A DNA stretch of 64,000 nt from JADGHX01 sp035760965 (GTDB lineage: Bacteria; Pseudomonadota; Gammaproteobacteria; Steroidobacterales; Steroidobacteraceae): positions 99,049-163,048 of the forward strand of contig DASTRY010000007.1 in the NCBI GenBank assembly GCA_035760965.1, written 5' to 3'. A program made the position numbers and the translations under genes. Under the pieces are notes generated by a model. The model was not told the origin of the DNA, searched no databases, and worked only from the letters and a program-made list of their open reading frames with translations. Shown in pieces: positions 45,427 through 51,811 of the stretch; the stretch's first letter is position 1, and each line of letters starts with the position of its first letter.

Positions 45427-46533
45427 TCAAAAATTCGCAATCACGATCTTCCCCAGAAAGCTCTCCTTCTCCATGTGCTGGTAGGCGGCCGGGGCGTCTT
45501 TGAAATCGATCACCTTGTCGATCACGGGCTTCAGGGGATGTTTGGCGAGGAACGCGGTCAGCGCTTCGAAGTTCTCGCGTGAGCCGACGTAGATGCCGCT
45601 CACGGTGATGTTGCCGCCGAGGAGTGGCATCACGGGGATCTCACCGCCGAAGCCGCCCAGCCCGCCGATGAGGGCGATGTGGCCGCCCGGGCTCAGGCTC
45701 GCGAGCGCGTGCGGCAGCGAATCCTTGCCGCCGACTTCGAGGATCTGCTGGACGCCCGCGCCGTTGGTGAGCTCGCGCACGGGCTTCTCCCAGTCCGGTG
45801 TCGTCTTGTAGTTCACACCGCCGACGGCACCGAGCGCTTTGGCTCGCGCGAGCTTCTCGTCGCTCGAGCTCGTGATGATCGGCTTCGCACCTGAGGCGAG
45901 CGCGATCTGCAGCCCGAAGATGGACACGCCGCCGGTGCCTTCGAGCAGCACGTAATCCCCGGCCTGCATGCGGCCACGCGTGACGAGACCATTCCACGCG
46001 GTGACCGCTGCGCACGGCAGCGTCGCCGCCTCTTCGTACGAGTAGCCCGGCGGAATCGCGACGACGCTCTGCTCGTCGATGGCCATGTACTGCGTGAGCA
46101 CGCCATCCACCGCGCCGCCGAGCGACACCTCGGTGTTCTGCGCGGTCGCGCGGCCGTTCACCCAGCGCGGGAAGAAGATGGGCGAGACCTTGTCGCCGAC
46201 CTTGAAGCGTTTGGCATTCGCGCCCACCGCGACCACTTCGCCGGCGCCATCGGAAAGCGGCACCAGAGAGCCGCGCGGCGGCATCGGATACTGGCCGCGC
46301 ATGACGAACACGTCGCGCCGATTCAGCGACGCCGCATGCATCCGGATCAGCACCTCGCCGGCCGCGGGCTTGGGCACGGGCACTTCGGCCATCTTCAACG
46401 TGTACCCTTGCGCGCCGCTCTTCACGAGCTGCCACTGTTTCTGAGTCGTCTGCGCTTCCACTGTCGGTCCTCCGCAAATCCCCACGAGTGCCGCGAGCAG
46501 CGGCACCACTCTGACCCACCCTGGATGCTTCAT
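45427..46533 (-). CDS. zinc-type/quinone oxidoreductase with an apparent signal peptide
   Basis: The 368-aa product belongs to the medium-chain dehydrogenase family: AAGEVLIRMHAASLNRRDVFVMRG, VPLSDGAGEVVAVG, GDKVSPIFFPRW, and the Rossmann fold with LLEGTGGVSIFGLQIA. The usual catalytic zinc cysteine is absent (SLNRRD), as in the quinone-oxidoreductase branch. Unusually, the N-terminus has a hydrophobic stretch (VVPLLAALVGICGG) and an AQT cleavage-like site, so it may be exported. The alternative is a wrong start, but the next Met lies well inside the catalytic domain. Confidence 0.85.
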   Translation of the reverse strand: MKHPGWVRVVPLLAALVGICGGPTVEAQTTQKQWQLVKSGAQGYTLKMAEVPVPKPAAGEVLIRMHAASLNRRDVFVMRGQYPMPPRGSLVPLSDGAGEVVAVGANAKRFKVGDKVSPIFFPRWVNGRATAQNTEVSLGGAVDGVLTQYMAIDEQSVVAIPPGYSYEEAATLPCAAVTAWNGLVTRGRMQAGDYVLLEGTGGVSIFGLQIALASGAKPIITSSSDEKLARAKALGAVGGVNYKTTPDWEKPVRELTNGAGVQQILEVGGKDSLPHALASLSPGGHIALIGGLGGFGGEIPVMPLLGGNITVSGIYVGSRENFEALTAFLAKHPLKPVIDKVIDFKDAPAAYQHMEKESFLGKIVIANF

Positions 46534-46675
46534 CTCGGCTTCTTCTCGTAGCCCTGAACGTTTCCGTGAGACCGGTTCGAGGCGAGCGATCTTACAGCGT
46601 TCGCGCGCGTCGTCCGCGCCTGCCAATGCCGAAGTCCGCGCCTGCGAGTGCCAGTGCGAAATCCGCGGCGGTTGA

Positions 46676-46681
46676 TACAAT
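46676..46681 (+). promoter_or_regulatory. -10-like TACAAT before the tRNA-Ile gene
   Basis: GATACAAT followed by CCGCGCG sits 9 bp before the mature tRNA 5' end; the spacing and GC discriminator suit a stable-RNA promoter. No clear -35. Confidence 0.45.
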
Positions 46682-46690
46682 CCGCGCGTT

Positions 46691-47006
46691 GGGCCTGTAG
46701 CACAGCGGTTAGTGCAGGGGACTCATCGAAAAGGTGCCTTCGCGCGGCAACGCGCTGAAGTGAACGGGAAGAATTCAGGGAACCCTTCGGGCGCACGCCC
46801 ATGGCAACCCTGAGCCGAGCCGGCGGTACACCGCCGGAAGGTGCAGAGACTACCTGAGGGCTCGAGTGCCCTTGATGACAGGCTGGAGCCTCCCGCACCC
46901 TCCCGCGATCACGCCGATCGCGCGGGTGAAGAGATAGTCCACTCCCGGCGGAAACGCCGGGGCAGAGTGAATCCCTTGGTCCTGGGTTCGAATCCCAGCG
47001 GGCCCA
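46691..47006 (+). tRNA. ileX-like: tRNA-Ile(CAU), interrupted by a group I intron
   Basis: Joining 46691-46726 to 46970-47006 gives a full cloverleaf. The acceptor GGGCCTG pairs with CGGGCCC (one G-U), the D stem is GCAC/GTGC, the anticodon stem is GGGGA/TCCCT with loop CTCATAA, and the T arm is CTGGG-TTCGAAT-CCCAG, discriminator A. CCA is not encoded. The CAT anticodon with this body (GGACTCATAATCCCTTGGTC) matches the minor isoleucine tRNA, whose C34 is changed to lysidine by TilS, rather than tRNA-Met. The intron sits after the third anticodon base. Confidence 0.93.
46727..46969 (+). ncRNA. self-splicing group I intron in the anticodon loop
   Basis: The 243-nt insertion lies between positions 36 and 37. 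The internal guide GGTG (from 46733) pairs with the exon end CAT, with the conserved T-G wobble at the 5' splice site. The intron ends in G (46969), the omega-G. The core signature GGTGCAGAGACTA (46840-46852) pairs with ATAGTCC (46934-46940) to form P7. The order and text resemble the small IC3 intron of the Azoarcus tRNA-Ile gene. No homing endonuclease frame is present. Confidence 0.92.
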
Positions 47007-47329
47007 TCAGTTCGAGATTCGGCGGCGTCCGAGAGCGTCCGTTGATGTTGCTGCCGGAACGTGACAGCCCACGAATTCCAGGCTGTTCGTGTCGCAAGTC
47101 GAAGGCGTCGCCCGTGTGGGCCGTAATTCGATCAAGGAAGCTCAGTGTCTGGAACGAGCTTTGCGGCTTATCGCATTCGCCATCCTTGGTACAGATGTCA
47201 GGCTTTGACGACTGCTGCGGAAGCACAACCTGACAAGGTTCGCGCTATGCGCCTAGTTGGCGACGCCTTCCGTGCCGCCAAGGAACAAGACGACATTAAT
47301 AGAATCGTCCGGCGTGCTGGCCGCTGCGG

Positions 47330-47647
47330 GTGTGCGTCCGTCTCGCGCCGGATAGGGCCGAGGCCGAATTGCGTGAGCTTCTGGCGACGGCTTCGGGAGA
47401 GCCGCATACGCTCAGGCGAGGGGACGCTTTGCATGCACTTCTGTTTGCCGTGAAGGATTCTCCGGCGTTGGAGGCGCGAGTGCTGCTCCCGTTGGTCGAA
47501 TCTCTCACGTTGGGTCGTGGATGGCGAATCGAGCGGCTGATTGCGGACGTGGCGCGCGCAGTTAAGGAAGACCATCCTCAGTACTTGCCGCCTTTGCTCG
47601 CCGCGCATCGCGAGAACGGCGAAAGCGTAAGCTGCTTGAGGAACTGA
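47330..47647 (+). CDS. hypothetical protein, possibly a frameshifted remnant
   Basis: The GTG-started 105-aa frame has an amphipathic helical character (AEAELRELLATA, DALHALLFAVKDS, ARVLLPLVESLTLG, ERLIADVARAVKEDHP) like a HEAT/armadillo-type fragment. An overlapping frame upstream (47145-47453) contains DKVRAMRLVGDAFRAAKEQDD, which could be the N-terminal part if one frameshift has occurred. No Shine-Dalgarno sequence. I do not recognise the family. Confidence 0.35.
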   Translation: MCVRLAPDRAEAELRELLATASGEPHTLRRGDALHALLFAVKDSPALEARVLLPLVESLTLGRGWRIERLIADVARAVKEDHPQYLPPLLAAHRENGESVSCLRN

Positions 47648-47767
47648 ACATTGAGACCTCGGCGAGATAGGGGGCCTTGCAGCGAACGGAAAGATCGCGA
47701 TGCGGTACCCGCCGGGGTACCTGGGGGGACACGGAGGAATGTGAGAACGGTCCCCGCGACCGACTTG

Positions 47768-47818
47768 GGCGGGATGCATACAGTATCGATGCCCATTCCT
47801 GTATGTATTAGCCCGCCC
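47768..47818. repeat. two-block inverted repeat upstream of the 296-aa gene
   Basis: GGGCGGG (47768-47774) matches CCCGCCC (47812-47818) and, nested inside, CATACAG (47777-47783) matches CTGTATG (47799-47805). It is 80 bp before ATG 47898 and could be an operator or mRNA hairpin. Confidence 0.5.
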
Positions 47819-47897
47819 CGCGCGCGGAACCGTCCGACGGGGGTGGCTGGGCGCGGTACGCTCCCCGATAGTGCTAACGTCCGAGCCGGGCGACGCC

Positions 47898-48788
47898 ATG
47901 ACCAAAGCCGAGAAGCAGTTCCGACTCGATATTCTTGGGCCACGTCCGCAAGACGTGCCGGCCCGCGACCTCGCCGATTTCATTCAAAAATTCGATGCGG
48001 CAGTTCGGGCTGAACTTGCGCCTGTTTCTTCGGAGGACTCGCTCAGAGAACCAGCGGACGCTGAGCTTGACGTGCTGGCTTTCAGGTATTCCTCATCCTG
48101 GTCTGAAACGGCTGACGAACCGACTATCAGCCTGGTCGCGATCTCCGAGGGCAGTGATCGCCTGCACTTTGCTGTCGCGCCTCGCGCGATACCTGCCGTC
48201 GCTCGGATTTCAAGGTCGCTAGCGTCGCAAGACTTTACGTTGCTTACGCGCACGGCATGGCAGGCGCTTCATGACATGTCGCAGGTGACGAAACGTAGAG
48301 CGTGGGGCGTGAGGCTCTGCAAAAATGCCGCGCTCTCGATCGAAGAAGCCACGGTGCCAATTGGCGGCGAAGTGCCGGCACCGGATGAGTTGCCCGCAAT
48401 AACGGGGACCACCGTTATACGTGCTCGCGTGATTCGCGCGGGCGGCGCCAAACCCAGAGCTGAGCTTCGAGTCCCAAACCGATCGTCGCTGCTTTATGTC
48501 GATGTGTCAGAGGCTGACGCGAAATTTCTTGGACAGCGACTCTACGAGCACGTAGTGCTTGAAGGTGTCGCGACGTGGGACCCAGAGACGTGGGCTGTCC
48601 GTGAGTTCAGCGTAACGAGAGTCACGCAGTACCATCCGGGGCGCGTCGCTGATGCGTTCCGCGCCCTTGCGGAGGTTTCGGGTGGAGCCTGGGATCAGGT
48701 CGATGCGTCTGAGTTCGTCCGCAAATCAGGGGCGGATCGCATTGATCTGCGTCGACACGATGGTCCTGATATAGGGGGCAGGGCGTAA
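47898..48788 (+). CDS. hypothetical protein overlapping a broken PIN gene
   Basis: The 296-aa soluble protein starts MTKAEKQFRLDILGPRPQDVPARDL. It has a mixed alpha/beta composition, a middle region with SLLYVDVSEADAKFLGQRLYEHV, and ends GRVADAFRALAEVSGGAWDQVDASEFVRK. No membrane segment or known motif is evident. The last about 45 bases overlap the first codons of the PIN-domain gene in another frame. This tight overlap suggests a functional pair, such as a toxin-antitoxin-like unit with an unusually large first gene, but that is inference. Confidence 0.7.
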   Translation: MTKAEKQFRLDILGPRPQDVPARDLADFIQKFDAAVRAELAPVSSEDSLREPADAELDVLAFRYSSSWSETADEPTISLVAISEGSDRLHFAVAPRAIPAVARISRSLASQDFTLLTRTAWQALHDMSQVTKRRAWGVRLCKNAALSIEEATVPIGGEVPAPDELPAITGTTVIRARVIRAGGAKPRAELRVPNRSSLLYVDVSEADAKFLGQRLYEHVVLEGVATWDPETWAVREFSVTRVTQYHPGRVADAFRALAEVSGGAWDQVDASEFVRKSGADRIDLRRHDGPDIGGRA

Positions 48789-49273
48789 GTCGCGCGTCCC
48801 AATCCGGCATGATCGAAAAGACCCGGCGATTCATCGAGCACTGTGATCGCACGAGTGAAGAGATCATGGTTCCATCGGTCGTTGTCTCCGAGTATCTGAC
48901 GACGTTCTCGCCGACGCAGGTCGCGCAACAGGTGCAGGAATTTCACCGACGATTTTTCGTCGCACCTCTAGATGCAGCAGCGGGCGCATTGGCCGCCCAG
49001 TTGGCGAACGCTGTGCGAACCAATGGCTTGAACGTTGGCGAGCGGCATGTGCTGAAGTCCGATTGCTACATCATCGCGACTGCAATCGTCCATGGTGCTG
49101 ATGCGATCGTTACTGGGAACGTTGCTGAGTTTCGAAGTCTGACCGGTGGGCGTATTAAGGTCCTCGACATCCCCGACGTTCCGACGCAGCTCAACATGCG
49201 GACCCGCTCATGGCGCTGCACGTTCGGTATTGCCATTCTCGGTTGGCGCATGATGCAGGCGAAATTCGGATGA
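48742..49273 (+). pseudogene. PIN-domain (VapC-like) gene with a single-base frameshift
   Basis: From TTG 48742 the frame reads LICVDTMVLI then TAG. Removing one A at 48773 turns this into LICVDTMVLIWGQGVSRASQ and joins it to the open frame that runs to 49273 (MIEKTRRFIEHC and so on). The joined product has the PIN acidic residues: D in CVDTMVLI, E in VVVSEYLTTF, and D in KSDCYIIATA and GADAIVTGN. As written, the downstream frame alone (from ATG 48809) lacks the first catalytic Asp. So the nuclease is inactive unless the base is a sequencing error (a G5 run is adjacent). Confidence 0.75.
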
Positions 49274-49303
49274 ACTGTCGTGCGACATATGGCACGCAAA
49301 ATA

Positions 49304-49323
49304 CGCACGCGTTAACGCGTGCG
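49304..49323. repeat. perfect 20-bp palindrome
   Basis: CGCACGCGTTAACGCGTGCG equals its own reverse complement. It is 30 bp after the PIN frame. It could be a hairpin at an mRNA end or a protein-binding site. The rest of 49274-49620 holds no supported gene. Confidence 0.75.
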
Positions 49324-49577
49324 CTCGACGCCTTCTAAATGCCACTGGCGCAGAACGTAGAGTTCACCATCCGTAGGACTGCGTCGGAACGTCGCGCGCG
49401 AGCGAGTCGTGTAAACACCTAAAAATTCAGCACGAGCGCATCGATGCGTTCGTACGTTCGTGCTTCGAAAGTTGCACATAGCCCGCGGCACTTTGTTAGC
49501 CTTTTCTCACGCGCTGAAAGTTCCAACGGAAGGAAGGTCAACGTGATTGCGGCTGAACTAGATCTTGTTGGCAGTGG

Positions 49578-49593
49578 GCACGCTGCTTCATCT
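49578..49593 (+). repeat. 16-bp direct repeat, copy 1
   Basis: GCACGCTGCTTCATCT, with the same 16 bp again at 50316-50331. Both are followed by a similar GGTG/GCGGAT-type text and a GGAGGT element; copy 1 is in the leader of the eleven-residue-repeat gene. Confidence 0.75.
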
Positions 49594-49620
49594 GAGGTGA
49601 GCGATGATGACGGAGGTCAC

Positions 49621-50268
49621 ATGGACGAGACTTTGAGAAGGCTCGGGTTGGTTGAGTCTGCGGTTGCGGAGCTGCGCGGCGCGGTTCGGCATCTTGCGAC
49701 CAAGGCGGATATGCATGCCTTGGAGACGAGACTCGTCAAGGCAATCGCGGACGGCGACGCAAAACTGGCTGCGACGATCGCGGAGAAGGAGACGACGCTC
49801 TCAGCGGCAATCGCAGAAGGCGACGCGAACCTAGCGGCGGCAATTGCCGACGTGAACGCAAAGCTGGCTACGGCAATTGCGACAACAGAGACGCGTCTGA
49901 CGGCCGCAATGGCCGACGGCAACGCAAAGCTGGCTACGGCAATTGCGACGACAGAGACGCGTCTGACGGCCGCAATGGCCGACGGCAACGCAAAGCTGGC
50001 TGCGACCCTTGCGGCGACGGATACGCGTCTGTCAGACGCAATGGCCGATGTGAACGCAAAGCTGGGTGCGACGATTGCCGCGACGGACGTGCGTCTGACA
50101 GCTGCAATCGCCGACGGGAACGCGAAACTCGCTCAGACCGTCGCGTCGATGGATACCCGGCTGTCAGCCGCAATCAGTTCAATGGAAGGCCGGATCATCA
50201 AGTGGTTGGTCGGAACCGTGATTGCCAGCCTTGCTGCCGGAGGGGCTGTCGCGAAATACGTTGTCTGA
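49621..50268 (+). CDS. membrane-anchored hendecad-repeat coiled-coil protein
   Basis: The 215-aa protein has LATKADMHALETRL (about 25-38), then 14 consecutive 11-residue units (41-194) of the form A-I/M-A-D-x-N/E-A/T-K/R-L-x-x, such as AMADGNAKLAT and AIATTETRLTA. A C-terminal membrane helix (IIKWLVGTVIASLAAGGAV) ends it. Layout resembles DUF1640/CCDC90-like proteins, also LATKEDL plus a coiled coil and C-terminal anchor. Eleven-residue periodicity favours a nearly straight, right-leaning coiled coil. ATG 49621 has GGAGG four bases upstream. Units 5-6 and 7-8 are near-identical DNA. Confidence 0.8.
   Translation: MDETLRRLGLVESAVAELRGAVRHLATKADMHALETRLVKAIADGDAKLAATIAEKETTLSAAIAEGDANLAAAIADVNAKLATAIATTETRLTAAMADGNAKLATAIATTETRLTAAMADGNAKLAATLAATDTRLSDAMADVNAKLGATIAATDVRLTAAIADGNAKLAQTVASMDTRLSAAISSMEGRIIKWLVGTVIASLAAGGAVAKYVV
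49873..50004 (+). repeat. 66-bp near-identical tandem duplication in the hendecad gene
   Basis: 49873-49938 and 49939-50004 differ at very few bases and each encode a TTET-type plus a DGN-type hendecad, evidence of recent expansion in two-unit steps. Confidence 0.85.
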
Positions 50269-50315
50269 CGACGTCATCCTGACGGCATAGAGCTCGTCCG
50301 TGTTACTCGCGGCGA

Positions 50316-50331
50316 GCACGCTGCTTCATCT
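50316..50331 (+). repeat. 16-bp direct repeat, copy 2
   Basis: Second copy of GCACGCTGCTTCATCT, 48 bp after the hendecad gene stop, followed by GGCGGAGGTTATCGGATGACG that resembles the leader of that gene. It may be the start of a lost tandem paralogue. Confidence 0.7.
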
Positions 50332-50401
50332 CGGTGGGCGGATCGTGGGCGGAGGTTATCGGATGACGCCCGAGATGGCTTCTCGGCTCAACGCCACTCA
50401 C

Positions 50402-50423
50402 TCGAATCCCACCGGGTCATCCA
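50402..50423 (+). repeat. imperfect copy of the tRNA-Ile 3' end (attachment-site-like)
   Basis: TCGAATCCCA-C-CGGG-T-C-ATCCA aligns with the tRNA 3' end at 46988-47009 (TCGAATCCCA-G-CGGG-C-CC-ATCA) with two substitutions and one missing base. It closes the accessory stretch on the right. No recombinase gene remains. Confidence 0.45.
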
Positions 50424-50460
50424 TCGGCGCAAAGACTTCCATGTCGCCGCAGCGCCGCGC

Positions 50461-50919
50461 CTAGTGCGCGTGCCCCGGCTCCCCAGCCTTCACCACAGTA
50501 ACCGACGCCGGATGCTTGTCCCCGCGCGGTCCAGTCCATTCCGTCTGCGTGCCGTCGGCGAAGCGTTGAATGGCGCGCCACACGATCTCGCCGGCGTCTT
50601 TCGGATTGCGCGCCATGAAGGCGAATTCGGCGAACTCGCCGGGCGCGATGCGCATCGTCCATACGATGCTTGCGATTCGATCACCCGCGCGCTTCAGCTC
50701 GTACGTGAATCCCGCGGGCGCGCCGAGCGAAACGACCGTAACGGTCTCGGGCACCACCAGCTCGACGGACGTCGTCGCGACGTTGCCTTCGGTTGGCACG
50801 CGCACGACGTACTTCTCGTAGCTACCCGTCTGAGATTCGCGCGGCCAGACCGTGACGTGCGCGCTCGCGACTGCGCACACACACGAGAACAGAAAGAGCG
50901 CGATGGCTCGAATGTGCAT
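50461..50919 (-). CDS. DUF1775/YcnI-like exported copper-associated protein
   Basis: The 152-aa product has a signal peptide ending CAVASA, so that the mature protein starts with His (HVTVWPRESQTG). This N-terminal His followed by the EKYVVRVPTEGNVAT and GEFAEFAFMARNP text is the YcnI-like pattern, where His1 and a glutamate bind copper. The tail GEPGHAH is His-rich. There is no membrane anchor. Copper binding is inference from family knowledge. Confidence 0.85.
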   Translation of the reverse strand: MHIRAIALFLFSCVCAVASAHVTVWPRESQTGSYEKYVVRVPTEGNVATTSVELVVPETVTVVSLGAPAGFTYELKRAGDRIASIVWTMRIAPGEFAEFAFMARNPKDAGEIVWRAIQRFADGTQTEWTGPRGDKHPASVTVVKAGEPGHAH

Positions 50920-51119
50920 CGACGTCCCCAGGGCAGCAACGGATGCACCATTCTACGCAGACGCCCGCAAGCGTGAGCGGGCCGGGACGGCGACCGTCCA
51001 CACCACGCGAACACCCTCGCGCCGAGCGCGGCACGGTCCCGACCCTGGCGGGACAGGTCATCGCCACGCCGACCATTCTCACCGCGCGAAGCGCCATCCC
51101 TGGACGGGCGCGCCGAGGG

Positions 51120-51797
51120 TCACTCAGGACTGAACGCGTCCGCGACGCGCGCGAAGATCGCGCGCACGATCAAGGCCGCGCCCGCCATGTCACTGGCGCG
51201 TGCCTTCGCGATGAGCTCGCGATGCATGCCCAGCACCGGTGCGAGCCCGAGGCCCTTCTCGGCGAGCCGTCGCAACGCGATGCGGCCGCGCACGTCGAAG
51301 TGCAGCGAGTCCCACACGGTGACGAACACGCGATTGCCGCTCGCCTCGATGAGTCGCCGATGGAAGCGCAGCGCCGCGTCGATGTAGTGCTCGGTGTCTC
51401 CCTGTTCGACGCCCGCCGCCATCTCGTCGAGCTGTGTCTCGAGATACTCGACGACGCTATCGTTGAGAGGGATGGCGAGCTCCACCGCGCGCACTTCCAG
51501 CGTTGCACGCAGCTCGTACGACTGGCGCATCTCGTCGAGATCCGCGCCGCGCACGTGCGTGCCGCGATACCGCTCCGAAGTGACGAGCCCCGAGCCTTCG
51601 AGCTCGCGCAGCGCTTCGCGAATCGGCGCCTGACTCACGTTGAACTCCCGCGCCAGCGTCAGCTCCTTGAGCTGCATGCCGGCCGGGTAGGTCCCGTCGA
51701 GAATGCGCGCCACCAGCACGTCGCGGATGCGATCGCGCATACACGTGCGCTTCAGGGTCGGCTCACCATTGACGACTGTTCGAACGACTGTATTCAT
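51120..51797 (-). CDS. GntR-family (FCD) transcriptional regulator
   Basis: The 225-aa protein has a winged-helix domain: RDRIRDVLVARILDGTYPAGMQLKELTLAREFNVSQAPIREALRELE-type text (about 19-65) and then a helical FCD ligand domain (ELRATLEVRAVELA, ALRFHRRLIEASGN, HRELIAKARASD). FCD regulators respond to small organic acids or similar effectors. It is the last gene of the RND efflux operon, 14 bp after the OMF stop, so it probably controls the pump or a related function. Confidence 0.92.
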   Translation of the reverse strand: MNTVVRTVVNGEPTLKRTCMRDRIRDVLVARILDGTYPAGMQLKELTLAREFNVSQAPIREALRELEGSGLVTSERYRGTHVRGADLDEMRQSYELRATLEVRAVELAIPLNDSVVEYLETQLDEMAAGVEQGDTEHYIDAALRFHRRLIEASGNRVFVTVWDSLHFDVRGRIALRRLAEKGLGLAPVLGMHRELIAKARASDMAGAALIVRAIFARVADAFSPE

Positions 51798-51811
51798 GGC
51801 ACGCCTCGCAA

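Larger units (their letters stand above)
47007..47897. other. accessory stretch after the tRNA, no firm gene
   Basis: Nearly 900 bp visibly less GC-rich than its flanks. The best reading is a 105-aa frame at 47330-47647 (see separate entry). A GGTACCC/GGGTACC hairpin lies at 47704-47721, and a two-block inverted repeat at 47768-47818. No integrase or transposase is seen. Confidence 0.6.

Noticed and set aside
46691..47006. Elongator tRNA-Met for the CAT anticodon
   Set aside because: The body matches isoleucine-2 tRNA (GGACTCATAATCCCTTGGTC), and the intron site equals that of the Azoarcus tRNA-Ile.
47198..47983. A 261-codon minus-strand frame in the accessory stretch
   Set aside because: Composition is Arg/Ser/Pro-rich with no ribosome site, and it opposes the better plus-strand frames.
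49304..49323. Palindrome with GTTAAC as an integron attC site
   Set aside because: The R' and R'' core boxes do not match the GTTRRRY/RYYYAAC consensus and there is no extrahelical-base pattern or cassette array.
49741..50202. Regular 33-bp repeats that could suggest a CRISPR array
   Set aside because: There are no variable spacers; the repeats are contiguous, in frame and encode hendecads with a clear start and stop.
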